DNA of 64,000 nt from Acanthosepion esculentum (lineage: Eukaryota; Mollusca; Cephalopoda; Sepiida; Sepiidae): positions 27,575,266-27,639,265 of the forward strand of contig OZ038495.1 in the NCBI GenBank assembly GCA_964036315.1. The letters run 5' to 3'. The notes under the pieces were generated by a model, which saw only the letters and a list, made by a program, of their open reading frames with translations, made no database searches and was not told the origin of the DNA. Each line of letters begins with the position of its first letter. The first letter of the stretch is position 1. The translations under genes were made by a program, and so were the position numbers. This document shows positions 46,870 to 57,429 of this stretch, piece after piece.

Positions 46870-46985
46870 AATATATATGTGTGTGTGTGTGTTTTTTTTA
46901 ATTGGTCAGTAAAAAATCTATTTCTAACCTTTGGTTTCTGGGAGGGACCTGGAAAGAAATATGTACACACCAGAAATCCACAATG

Positions 46986-47110
46986 ATGATGATGCTGCTG
47001 CTGCTGCTGCTGATGATGTTATAATAATAATAATGATAAAAACGTAGCCCATAACCTTGCAGGTAATAATTATAATAATAATAATAATTATTATTGTTAC
47101 TACTACTACA
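46986..47110. repeat. mixed trinucleotide repeats
   Basis: GAT, GCT and AAT triplet runs, some on opposite strands, separated by short unique sequence. Confidence 0.85.
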
Positions 47111-48529
47111 GGTTATCCGTCGTTTATATAATGATTTTTGTAGTATAATGAGGGTTATTTTTTTCATTATTTAATTAATAGGAATTTGCAAATTCTTACG
47201 CAGTATAAATAAAGAATGCCGAAAGAATTATTGAATTATTGTTGTCACTTGATGACCAGGAAAAATAATCTGGTACATGTGGCTTGGCGAAGCTGAAAAC
47301 ATACAAATTTATAATATTAAGTATGCACTGTTTTCAAGATTTGAAGTTTGGAAGACGAGGTAATTCGGTGAATGATGTGAAAAGTCATTTTATTGATCTG
47401 GGATATTGCTAAAAATATGCTTTCAAATTGCACAAGATCCCAAACGACTTCTACTCCAAAGATATGATGGTGAATTGAATATTTTCCTGCCTGCCGGGCT
47501 GGGAGACTATTTAATTCAAATCTTTTGACAAAGTATCTAAGAATAATTTTAGTTTTTATTTATTAATAATTTTAAAGAAATATCTTCGTCGTTTTCGCTC
47601 ATGGCGTGGTATAGGACTTAGGGTCTCTTAAAAGTTAAAATATGGAAAAATATATTTTTCTAGACAAGTTTTGCTCATAAAAAACACCAGTCCATTTTAC
47701 TCTTTAGGGGATCTTGTTCTCCTGTGTAAACGATTCTCTCCCTGACTGGTGTGAACTCTGTATACCTCTTATGATGCTCAACATTTTATCAGATAAACTT
47801 GAGGCTATATCTTCTATAAGCATTAAGATCAGTAAGTGCTCCCATGAAAGCCAAGGCGATAGAATCGATTGTCATAAAACTTGATTTTTTTTGTTGCTCA
47901 CAGGTAATATTTACACGGACTACATAAGTAGTCTTTTTTATGAAAATGGTGATCAAATATCTAAGATGTTAAACAAAAACAAGTTGGTTGTATATTGGTA
48001 TTTAAAAGTATACACTTTTTAAAAGACATGTGGGAATATCATTTCGGAAAATATGAAACACGGGACAAACTTTTTATATCGCAGGCATGAAGTATTCTGA
48101 CTGATGATACTAGATTTCGAAAAGAGGTTGATTCTTAGGCTTAACATTGTAAATATACAACACGATATTGAAAGTTTTTTGGCCTGAGGAAGAAAATGTA
48201 TGGTTAGATTTTTGAAATTGGTCAGGCGGAGTATTTTTTTAGAACCTCATTGTAAGCACACAAAAATGTGCGCGGATAAGGAATGCGTGAAAATAAAGAA
48301 TCGTACATTTCAACGGAAAATATAAAAGAAAAACACAACATGATGATGTAATTGAGGGAATCGCGTATCGGAAGATCGACGAGGATTGCGATAAAGTAAA
48401 AACCGAAAATGAGGAGGAGAATAAATTGCTGCAATATGTAATATCGGCGGACATCATTGATTTGTTTTCTACATCTCATCATTCCCTTACAGGTCATTCC
48501 AAGTCAGAAAACATTTTTAGATTGCAAGA

Positions 48530-48530
<1 letters not shown>
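47111..48530. other. no gene seen
   Basis: AT-rich sequence with no supported feature. Confidence 0.5.
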
Positions 48531-48559
<29 letters not shown>

Positions 48560-48561
<2 letters not shown>

Positions 48562-48613
48562 CATCCACAGACAGACTGTTTCGCTGTTTCACAGCTCATC
48601 AGTGTGGCTAGAC
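48560..48613 (-). ncRNA. type I hammerhead ribozyme, family A, copy 3 (intact core)
   Basis: Same as copy 1 except for one base in loop II (TGAAA instead of TGATA). CTGATGA, GAAA, GTC and all paired positions are retained. Confidence 0.85.
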
Positions 48614-48859
48614 GTCCGGTTGCCTCTAGCTAGGATCGAAACCCGACTGAATTTGCGCCAGTCGGAACTTCTCCCACTAAGCCGTCGGCGCACGGCAGGG
48701 ATGAAGGTGAATTTTAGCGTGTTTATTTAGATAAACACACAGTGACTGACAGTGACTCAATTCTGCCGAAGTATCGTGCAATATTAGCTTAAATAGTCAC
48801 TGTTTACAAACTCACACTTCAAACCAAAGAGCTCAACCGAAATTAATTTTTCAGGAGCC
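48560..48859 (-). mobile_element. retrozyme-like unit 3 (single, 300 bp)
   Basis: A complete unit homologous to 9820-10133 at roughly 85%, with (TA)n tracts directly at both ends. It contains no coding frame. Confidence 0.78.
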
Positions 48860-48899
48860 AATATATATATATATATAGTGATACAAGGTTTAGTGATAC

Positions 48900-49015
48900 A
48901 TGTCTTACTAATTAAACCATAGCTGGAGGGGGGAAGAGGTGGATTCATACCTTTCCCAAGAATATATGCGCGTAAGTGGATACAATGAACCCAGTAGGAA
49001 TTGGAACTCTAAATT
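48900..49015 (-). repeat. SINE family S2 fragment, antisense
   Basis: Complement of 45800-45880 (gagttccaattcc box B, then ccacttacgcgcatat and cttgggaaaggtatgaatcc). Confidence 0.65.
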
Positions 49016-50158
49016 GAACAACTTAATGTGTGGCAAGATGAGTAGTTACTCGATTTAATGTTTGAAAAATTCAACAAAATTCGGAAGAAAAAGAAATTAC
49101 TAAAATGATTACTAAACTGTCAATAAAACGAGGAATCGATAAATTATAAATTACTGTATAATTTAGATTAAAAAACGAACGTGATGATCACACACAAAAC
49201 TTAAGGATTGAATTCATAGAATCAGTGAAAGTAAAATGTTAAGACAGAAGATGGATGCTTGTTAGAATTGAGTATAGCCGGAAGTTGGGTCAAGAAGGGA
49301 ACACAGATGTAGCGTTGCAGCTCAGAGCAGACACAATACTCGTTCTCAAGATGCCGCGTCTACCAATCAAACGTTTGTGGCTTAAAAAAATAAATCTTTG
49401 GTCAGATCGTGATCCACGTAATAAAACCATGAGACAAAATTGTACCAGAAGACGCTCTCGTGCTCTTTGTAAGATTCTGATGTAGACGGTGGAGGCTAGG
49501 ATGCGAACAGTTTAACGGTGGTGTCTGTCTTTTCGTGTCGCAGCGAGCGGTCTCCCCTCACTCACTTTGCCTTTTTCTCGGTCACTGTTTTCTCAGCTGC
49601 TAGTGAACATTATCTTATTGGATAGAGCGCTATTTGTCATGCCATTTTGTCTAAAAAAATTATCAACAACTCTGGGTCTTGTTCCACTCAGTGACCTGCT
49701 TTGTCAGGGTCATTTGACATGGTTCTTATGATAACGGAAATAATTTCTGTAACATCCTTCAACAGCAGATATTTGAAACAATATTTAACAAGGTCTGAAA
49801 ATCTTTACATTTAACAAGATATCGCCTAACACTGATATCGCTACATAAACATTTTTGGTTTTCAAGGGGATCAACGGTTAATTGCTAAAATAGTTGGCGG
49901 TTTAACCGCTCAAATGACTGGTAAAAGTCAGACGAATTTGGGTGGGCGTAAAAAAAAACATCGATTTAAATCGATTCCAAATCTCATTAATATAATCGCG
50001 CGCACACACATATTATTTGATAATCCGTATGGATCATTCCAAAGAGGTTATAAGTTCAAAGATATTTCAAGGATTTTGGTCTGATGAAACGAAACAGAAG
50101 AATCGTTTTTGCGAAATAAAATATTACCATGGGTTTCTAAAGTCTCCGCTTTCATAAT

Positions 50159-50160
<2 letters not shown>
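49016..50160. other. no gene recognised
   Basis: A 76-codon frame at 49255-49485 is not recognised. Confidence 0.45.

Positions 50161-50161
<1 letters not shown>

Positions 50162-50204
<43 letters not shown>
50162..50204. repeat. (TA)n microsatellite
   Basis: TA run abutting the family B hammerhead motif. Confidence 0.95.
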
Positions 50205-50207
<3 letters not shown>

Positions 50208-50208
50208 G

Positions 50209-50250
50209 TTGCCTGACGATTGCACTAGCATGAAACAGACTGTCGCCTCT
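50209..50250 (+). ncRNA. type I hammerhead-like ribozyme, family B, core intact
   Basis: Core 1 CTGACGA (50213-50219), stem II TGC/GCA with loop acta after a T-T mismatch, GAAA (50232-50235), stem III ACA/TGT with loop GAC, and cleavage triplet GTC with C17 at 50244. Stem I is only two clear pairs (GC/GC) because (TA)n sequence replaces its distal 5' strand. Copies at 5399 and 8657 have the distal CAC/GTG pairing but a broken core. Activity as it stands is doubtful, but the family assignment is firm. Confidence 0.6.
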
Positions 50251-50354
50251 AAGTGTTGACTTCCATGTTCCCTTTTATATTTATATATATAAATATAAAT
50301 ATATATATATAAATATATATATATATAAATAAATATATATGTATATAAATATAT

Positions 50355-50408
50355 GTCATTCACAGACAGTACTGTTTCGCTGTATCACAGCTCCTCATTG
50401 CGACTAGA
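50355..50408 (-). ncRNA. hammerhead, family A, copy 4 (one core substitution)
   Basis: Core 1 reads ATGAGGA, so only C3 is changed. Stem II (GCTG/CAGC), GAAA and GTC are kept. Stem III is four pairs (ACAG/CTGT) with loop TA. Stem I is TCGCA with TGTGA. One pair changed from C-G to T-A on both sides and one became a G-T wobble relative to copy 1. Loss of C3 should abolish cleavage. Confidence 0.7.
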
Positions 50409-50657
50409 CTTCCGAATGCCTCAAGCCAGGATTGAAACACAACTAATTTTGTGTCAGCCAGAGCTATCTTCACTCGGTAGAGTTACACATCTAAATCTAG
50501 CGTATTGTTTTATCAAATGTAAACAAATGCCCATCAGCCAAAGTGCTCCATTCATTTTACTGAAGAGCTTTGCATTAGTGCAGGTGGCTGTTGTTTATAG
50601 AATTAGCTTATCACTCAACAGTGCTCAATTGAAATGTATTTTCAAGAGCTAAATTAT
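50355..50657 (-). mobile_element. retrozyme-like unit 4 (303 bp) followed by a partial repeat
   Basis: Diverged homologue of units 1-3. A new hammerhead 3' part begins at 50658, so this locus too is a truncated tandem array. Confidence 0.7.
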
Positions 50658-50700
50658 GTCATTTACAGACAGTACTGTTTCGCTGTGAGTCGATCTTACA
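50658..50700 (-). repeat. retrozyme-like unit 5, 5' stub
   Basis: The sequence gtcatttacagacagtactg (then tttcgctgtga) repeats the cleavage-site side of the hammerhead 303 bp after copy 4. It then diverges before core 1. Confidence 0.65.
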
Positions 50701-51124
50701 GTTTTAACCGACTATATTCCAAACGCACAACTGGGTTTTCTATTTCAGAATGAGAGAATTCAACGGCTTATGATCTGTGTAGATCCTGTACGTCGCACTA
50801 TATATGCAGTAGTAAAATTTTGTTAGATTTTGTGAATGCCATACGCCTCTTTTGCAATAACTGATAACATTCTTATTCTCTCTCTCTCTCTCTCTCTCTC
50901 TGTGTGATAAAAACTATGCAGGATTTTCTATCTTGGTATTTGTTGTGTCATCAGATATCCCTGTGATCGCTAAATCGGATACAACCGTGTAAAGATTTAT
51001 ACTTTTTATTTAGGTCAAGATACGCTAGCGTCGCCAATTCGGATAGGATAATTTTTCAAGTGATCGAATGACTGCTTGCGCTTATCATCAAAACGAGCAT
51101 GAATTTAAGCGTTCTTCTAGGCTG

Positions 51125-51412
51125 GCATCTCGATCTCACTGTCGAAACTATTAAATGTAGCCGTCTCCAATAGCTTCACGTCTCGCACTTCTCGCCTTTG
51201 GAACTCCCTCCCCTTTTCCTGTTTCCCTGATAGCTATAATCTCCAACTATTCAAATGTGATGCCAATCGACGTCTCCAGATGCTTTGATCTATCTTCTAT
51301 CCTTCTCTTCATCCTTTCCTCTATCACTCCTATTTGCTCCAACTCTCTGTAACCCCTTGCGTGATAGTGGCTTCTCGCCTTGCTTGGGGTGGAACGCTTA
51401 AAAAAAGTTTAC
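51125..51412 (+). repeat. LINE 3' end (same family as 10405-11950)
   Basis: Encodes in one frame SNSFTSRTSRLWNSLPFSCF (the same C-terminus as 11609-11700) and continues into the shared pyrimidine-rich tail, ending in ttggggtggaacgcttaaaa. It is a 5'-truncated copy. Confidence 0.8.
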
Positions 51413-52616
51413 TTATAACGTAATAGTCCTGCTATGCAAGAGAATCCTGGGACAAATCTCCCGTAATAGGAACGCACATCGACAAACCAGTTAAACTGTC
51501 TGGCAGATGTGGGCGTGGGGACGGAGCTTATAGATCTCATTTTATCCTGATGTAACTGGAATTTTAAATCTCAACCACATGGGCGATTTTTACCTTTAAC
51601 TTGTGCTTCTTTAAGCTGCTGAAATTATCTGAATGTATTGTTAATTCTGTTTCAGTGAATCAGAAAAAATACTAAAATATCGTTCTTGGTAACCCGGGAA
51701 TATCAATTCCTGAAATAAACTAACCCTTTAGATTAAAACGAAAGTTTAATGTTTGTGGTCAGTAAAAAGATTTAAGAATTCAAATCCTAATTTTAGTGCT
51801 AGATCTGAGTAAGCAATTGTTCTTTAGTGTCGAGGGAAAGAATTGGTGGAACGCAGAGAGATGAAAGAAATTTCCGGGTCAGCAAGGGTTCCAGAGGAAT
51901 GTCAGAAACTGGGATCATGGATTAAAGATTGCGGTGCCCCGGAAGAATGAGTATTATCGTATGTGGCTTTTACATTAAGCAAGTTTGGTCACCCCTTTTA
52001 TACAGATATAGCTGAACAATGCCCAACAAAAGAGAGAAACCTTTCTTTAATTGTAAAATTGAACTAGTGCATTATAAAAACATATTAGCTAAAAGAAATA
52101 CGTAAGATGTAGTGATAGATATCAAATTGTTAATTATATCAAAAGTAAATGCAACAAAATAACTTAGCAGGAATATAAAATCTATATAAGTGATTAAAAA
52201 AGATAACCCATTGTTTAAATACTTTCGATGTGAATATTCAGACTACGGGTTATTTTGAATGTATGTTTGAAATAAGAAATTACTATTATTAGACACAAAT
52301 TTCTTCAGACTAGCGTTTTCAATTTGTTTGTTATAGTCACAATTATTTGACTGCCGCATATTGCCTTTCATATGCCAGGGTAACTTTCTTGATTCGGTTA
52401 CCGTGGGCAGTTCTCATCTTACTGTCATTACAGGGAGATATCTCGTCTCAGATAATATTTCTTAGTTAAACACTAATTAACTAGAAAAGATAAACCGATA
52501 CGAGATCTACACACGTGGCTTGATAAAACGAAATTCCCAAAAGATTACCAACTACAAAAGACGCCTGAAATCAACTGGATGTTACAACGATTGATACACT
52601 GCGCCGATGATGTCAA
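51413..52616. other. no gene seen; contains repeat R8 copy 2 at 51690-51860
   Basis: Only the R8 match to 43060-43210 is recognised. Confidence 0.5.
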
Positions 52617-52745
52617 AGACGAGGTTTACATTATTTAGATTGTTCGGACTGTCGTTCTTGTATTTATTGCTATATTCACGACGTTTCAGGCGTTGTACAC
52701 TCCGGTCTCTTCTGGTGATCGGAATTACGAACTGAACACCTAAAA
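52617..52745 (-). repeat. SINE family R1 fragment with hammerhead-like motif
   Basis: On the minus strand: TCAC, CAGAAGA (core 1 with U4 changed), a partly paired stem, GAAACGTC, GTGA. TCAC/GTGA would form stem I. The 4-nt ACGT is self-complementary, which suggests a loop-less stem III that could only form between two molecules. Confidence 0.5.
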
Positions 52746-52754
52746 AATCAGGCA

Positions 52755-52940
52755 TAGCTGACCAGATATGGAGGGAAAAGGATCACCATCCCCTGTGGGT
52801 AGAGGCTGGAATAATAGATAGAGAACATCACTGGAAAATACGAAAACTTAAAAAGTCAGAACATATGCTAGGCCACACAAATTTCCTAAGCCGGCCAAGC
52901 ATAGAAATGAATACAATATGGGAACTAGTAATATGGAGTT
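52755..52940 (+). pseudogene. PLE lineage III GIY-YIG C-terminal end
   Basis: Reads GIADQIWREKDHHPLWVEAG, IIDREHHWKIRKLKKSEHML and RPSIEMNTIWE in one frame. This is the recognised C-terminal segment (SGVAxHIW ... DRExHWxxRKxKE) that follows the GIY-YIG core in this PLE group. It overlaps in content with the minus-strand relic at 33530-33960. RT and the catalytic YIG part are missing. It lies between two R1 SINE copies of opposite orientation. Confidence 0.7.
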
Positions 52941-53053
52941 GCAGAGAAAAGCAATAATAACAACAAAATTACAATATGAGGTCTGGCAAAAAGTGAACTA
53001 CTACAATAAGCCTACAAGTTCCAAAAATTCACACACTAATATCCTCAAGAAAA

Positions 53054-53330
53054 CATGGCCCAGTGGATAAAAGCGTTGGTTGGTTCCAGTGATTTGTGAA
53101 TTGTGAGTTCAATACCTAGCTAAGGCAGTGGTGAACAAAAGTGAGTTAAAGGAAGATATCCGGAAGAGGCATGGTACGAGGAACTAGAACAATCTACCCC
53201 GGTGGCCGAAATAAAGGGATTAAGTTTGAAATTCTGACCGAAGCATCGTGAATATGGCAATAAAAATGAGAACAACAGATCAATGTAAACAATTAAAATA
53301 CCACAGAAGTACAGACAGATAGTTCGGGTA
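53054..53330 (+). repeat. SINE family R1 copy, sense, with tRNA-like head
   Basis: Best head in the window: box-A-like tggcccagtggataaaagcg and box-B-like gtgagttcaatacc, followed by the R1 body. The hammerhead-like motif is mostly deleted (gaccgaagcatcgtgaatat). Confidence 0.75.
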
Positions 53331-54460
53331 AACATCTGTATTATAAACGAAGGGTCTATCTATAAATCCGAAATTCTCTCTAAAGAGAGTGATGTCGTCG
53401 TTCCAAGAGATAACAGTAAATTCGAAACGATATGCAATACTGTAAATAAATAATTTCCATCTTTCAATCCTGAACGATTAATATTCTTTTTGGTAAAAAT
53501 TTCAAAGAAATGAAAATGTGAGAGTAAAAATGGCGACTGAAAGTATTCAGTCACATTTGATACTAAATAAAAATTAAATTAAATAACATTTGTTACTAAA
53601 TAAAATTAAATAATAACAGTAATTATAAATAACGAATACATTTTAAAATAAGTAAAGACCTAATCCCTGATCTCGGGATTATACACAAGTCTGACTTTTC
53701 TTATATATAACCGATAAAAATACGCATATTTCTGGTACGAAATATGTTAACGAAAATAGTTATTTAGGATTTCATTTTGCTGTATTTGTGTGACCCTGCA
53801 TATTTTAAGCTGCATCTGATACTAACAAACCGGTAATCTACAATTTAGCACATGATTCACTGACAATTTCCAAAGAGAAAATGGTGCTGGAATTGAATAA
53901 ATATAAGAGCAGGAAAAGTTAAAAGAGCGACTAAAATGAACGCAGAGGAATTGTCTAGCAGAAGATCATATTATCTCCAATAAACTTTCGGAAAAACAGA
54001 AAGGATCATCAAAAAAGTAAGCTGGATGAAAACGAAAGAGAAATATGATCAATCAAGTAAAGAAGGAATCGTTGATCACAGACTGATCGGCGTTCACTAT
54101 AATTTATTAAAGTGTTAGCCAAGGGCAATGGAAATGATACGACTCGTACTGTTGGTCTCTTCAACGCATTACCTATTATTCAAAGACAGGATATGATAAT
54201 ATTTGGCGCTTAATAATGAAGAACATCATGTCGGAAAGCAGAAATATTTTAAGTCTTGTGAAGAAAGAATAAAATAGAATCCAATAAATGCAGCTCAGTA
54301 CTTGGCTTGTAGATAGGAACAGAAATTTGTTATACAGAAACACATTTATGTTTATATAATATGAAATATCACATGCATTTCATTAGTTTTCTAAAATTCG
54401 GAAAATCAAAAGTGGCTAGTAATAATATGACACTTATAAAATATATATATTTCTTTCTTG
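53331..54460. other. no gene seen
   Basis: AT-rich sequence without supported features. Confidence 0.5.
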
Positions 54461-54493
54461 GTATATAAAAATGTATATATTGCTTTTCTTTAC

Positions 54494-54496
<3 letters not shown>

Positions 54497-54539
<43 letters not shown>

Positions 54540-54540
54540 G
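54497..54540. repeat. (CT)n and (TA)n microsatellite
   Basis: CT run followed by TA run at the 5' truncation of the PLE. Confidence 0.95.
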
Positions 54541-54544
54541 CATA

Positions 54545-55955
54545 TACCAATTATCAAATTTTCTCAACGACATTATTACCCCATATCTCCCTACTAACTA
54601 TAGCATTAAATCTACCCATGAATTCCTCCAAATTCTTAAAAACACAAAATTACAAACAAACCAAGGCATTCTTGCGTCACTTGACGTAGAAAATTTATTT
54701 ACAAATGTTCCCGTCTCTGAAACTATCGATATTATCATTAATTCGGTGTATAAAAATAATTCAATTCCACATCCATCAATCCAACCCAATATTTTAAGGA
54801 AACTACTGCTTGCTTGCACTACTAAAGTACCTTTTTATAGCCATAATGGTACTATCTACACACAAACTGACGGAGTAAGTATGGGAAGCCCTCTCGGGCC
54901 GTGCTTCTCTAATTATTATATGGCCTATATCGAAAACAAGATTTTTACTAAAGTTGTTAAACCTAAAATATACGTTCGTTATGTTGACGATATTTTTATT
55001 TTGGCTGATAATAAGAAAGAAATAGAAAATCTGAAAACTACATTTCAACAAAACTCTGTCCTAAATTTTACTTATGAAATTAGTGAAAAAAATAAACTTC
55101 CTTTCTTAGATGTTCTCGTCGATTTTAGTAATAATACTTTTAAAACTTCTGTTTATAAAAAACCAACTAGCAAAGACTCTTGTCATCTTAATTTCTCTAG
55201 CGAATGCCCTCTTAGATATAAAATAGGTGTCATTAAGAATTTCCTCACGCGAGCGCACGAGAACTCATCTTCACGCACACTTTTCTTTAATGAATTAAAA
55301 AATATAAAACAAACGCTGATTAATAACGGATTTCCTAATCAATTGTTGGATTTCCACATTAGGCGTTTCTTGTCCAAAGTAACTAATAGCAACGGCGAGA
55401 ATAGAAACATAAACAATAATATTAATATTTTTTATAAAAATCAGATGAACGATAATTACAAACAGGATGAATGCCGAATGAATAACATTATAAAAAAATA
55501 TATAGCACCAGTTGATAATAGCAAAAAAATTAGATTAATTATTTATTATAAAAAATTTAAAACTTGTAACCTTATAGTTAAAAATAATAATTCACCTCCT
55601 ACAACAAAATTAAATAGAGCAAATATTATTTACGAATTCAAATGTCCATTAAGGAATTGTATTCCTCAAGAATCAACTTTCGTAAATAATTATATAGGCC
55701 ACACTACAAATCGTTTAACACGCAGATTAACCCTATACCTTTCTGACAATAGCTCAATTAGATCTCATTTAAATATTCATGGAGACCTACCGGTCACTAT
55801 TCGGATAATACTTGTCGACAACACTAATATAATAGCATCATCCACTTGCAAAAAAAAGGCTAAAAATAATGGAAGCCTTACTTATAAAATTAAACAAACC
55901 AACACTTAATAATATTAACTTTGAACATGGACATAATATCTTGACCGTGTTTTGA
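54545..55955 (+). pseudogene. Penelope-like element ORF, lineage II, 5'-truncated, RT and GIY-YIG almost intact
   Basis: PLE proteins pair a telomerase-like RT with a GIY-YIG nuclease. One frame stays open from the microsatellite to 55909. It covers SLDVENLFTNVPVSETIDII (54680, motif A region), TDGVSMGSPLGPCFSNYYMA (54865, motif B), YVRYVDDIFILAD (54970, motif C with YVDD), LPFLDVLVDF (55100), NNIIKKYIAP (55480), IIYEFKCPLRNC (55625) and the GIY-YIG segment NNYIGHTTNRLTRRLTLYLS (55685). The apparent end at 55909 is a frameshift artefact. In the next frame it continues IMEALLIKLNKPTLNNINFE and GHNILTVF to a stop at 55955, the same terminus as at 33043 and 62764. The first ATG (54458) lies in the repeat and is not the native start. 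The N-terminal third is missing. Confidence 0.85.
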
Positions 55956-56025
55956 AACAAAAAAAAAATGAATCACTTTATAAAACATACACAAACTATT
56001 TCTAATTCTAACAGTTGAAATATAA

Positions 56026-56064
56026 TCCTTGATAATGGCTAAATGTATAGCCGAAAGCGCTCGG
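56026..56064 (+). ncRNA. short-stem-III hammerhead variant, family C, overlapping an ORF start
   Basis: TCC and GGA would form stem I. Core 1 reads TTGATAA, stem II GGCTA/TAGCC, then GAAA, then GCGCTC with self-complementary AGCGCT as stem III. C3 and G8 of the consensus core are U and A, which could still pair. Small hammerheads acting as dimers are known from PLEs, but the altered core makes activity uncertain. 41 of 42 bases match 62833-62874. Confidence 0.45.
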
Positions 56065-56213
56065 AAAAGAACATTCGGACAATTTTTATATAATTTATCC
56101 TCTGAAAAGAAAAACTTTATTAGATCACACGAGAAATTATATAAAAAACTAAATAAAAGCACCTTGTCAGTCGTTTTTAATGAAATGTGCCTGAAAGAAG
56201 GATTGCTGCCTAA

Positions 56214-56220
<7 letters not shown>
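56035..56220 (+). pseudogene. N-terminal start of a second lineage II PLE copy
   Basis: The open frame MAKCIAESARKRTFGQFLYN continues to NKSTLSVVFNEMCLKEGLLP and KYT, then runs into (AC)n. The same frame, with only a 3-nt length difference, occurs at 62844-63035. The block VFNEMCLKEGLLPKYT matches FKNIGLNNDLLP at the N-terminal end of the minus-strand PLE at 16090. It is therefore the beginning of a PLE ORF, placed 80 bp after the C-terminal stop of the preceding copy (tandem or pseudo-LTR junction). Its function is unknown. No domain is recognised. Confidence 0.65.

Positions 56221-56286
<66 letters not shown>
56217..56286. repeat. (AC)n and (TA)n microsatellite
   Basis: AC run followed directly by TA run. 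It cuts the PLE N-terminal frame. Confidence 0.95.
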
Positions 56287-56288
<2 letters not shown>

Positions 56289-56399
56289 AAGTTGCCTCAT
56301 TCGAATAGCTATTTCTACGCTCAAGACGTACTTGCAGACATTGTCAACTCAGATATATGACGAAATAAAATACGAGGTTAAAATTTTAAACATTTAAAG

Positions 56400-56625
56400 A
56401 ATAGAAGAAGAAGGGCGAAAGTGAGAAAATAAGTAAGCCTTGTGGGTCGAAATAGCTATTCGAATGAGGTAACTTTGGATTTTTGTGTGTGTATGTGTGT
56501 GTTAACGATATATATATTTTAATATATCAAGAAGACTTTTGGGGAAGCTTTTGTGTGATTTGTTTGTTTTTTTCGGTCTTCATCGGACTAAGTTTATTTC
56601 AAACTGACAGACACACACACACACG

Positions 56626-56673
<48 letters not shown>

Positions 56674-56917
56674 TCTGAATCTAATGAGGTAATTTAATCT
56701 ATTGACTCGTCTACTCAAAAATCTCAACGTATTTTCCTTAAAAGCAGTTTGCCGTTCATTCTACCCCGAAGAAGCTGAAACCACCGCCAGTCACATCTGC
56801 GAGAAGCGCCGTTTAACAGTTCTAGTTTGTCTCAGCATCTCCACTTTTCTTTTGGATACTATAATTTATCCTACAAACACGCGCGGATACATACATACAT
56901 ACATAATATACATATAC

Positions 56918-56920
<3 letters not shown>
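56400..56920. other. no gene seen; (AC)n(TA)n at 56612-56670
   Basis: Includes a short duplicated segment (tcgaatagctatttc at 56299 and its complement at about 56448), which makes a hairpin-like arrangement around 56300-56460. Confidence 0.45.
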
Positions 56921-56923
<3 letters not shown>

Positions 56924-56973
<50 letters not shown>

Positions 56974-57091
56974 CTGTTATATTAGAATATGCAGGTTCTA
57001 ATGTAGCAGTATATAATAAATATTTATTACTCTATTCTTGTATTGAGCCCTTTTTAAAATTAAATATATGAACGTTTGATCTTAATTCTTT

Positions 57092-57146
<55 letters not shown>
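56924..57146. repeat. (TA)n microsatellites
   Basis: TA runs at 56924-56970 and 57095-57145 around ~120 bp of unique AT-rich sequence. Confidence 0.9.
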
Positions 57147-57149
57147 TTG

Positions 57150-57429
57150 CCTTTCGTTCACCGATTGAGCAGAATGAAGAAAGGGAATTTTTAACAGTTG
57201 CTACTCCTGCTTAACGCATGGCACATCGTCTGAATTGAGCTCTCTAGCTGCTGATCTAGTTTTCATATATATCAAGTATAGAATACATTAAAAGATTCTC
57301 TATCTCTGCCGTCCACCGAGAGTTTAGGGGTAGAATCTCTGATTGATGTCAAATCTGTAGAGTTTCGCTCACGGATTGAAGCAATCAGATGTCTAGCCAT
57401 ACTGATCAGCTATGATACATCGAAACTGG

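Noticed and set aside
49255..49485. 76-codon frame
   Set aside because: Not recognised, no domain, no repeat partner to test conservation. Such lengths occur by chance in this composition.
54458..54540. N-terminal 28 residues of the open PLE frame as a signal peptide
   Set aside because: The hydrophobic stretch is encoded by (CT)n and (TA)n repeats at a truncation point and is not native PLE sequence.
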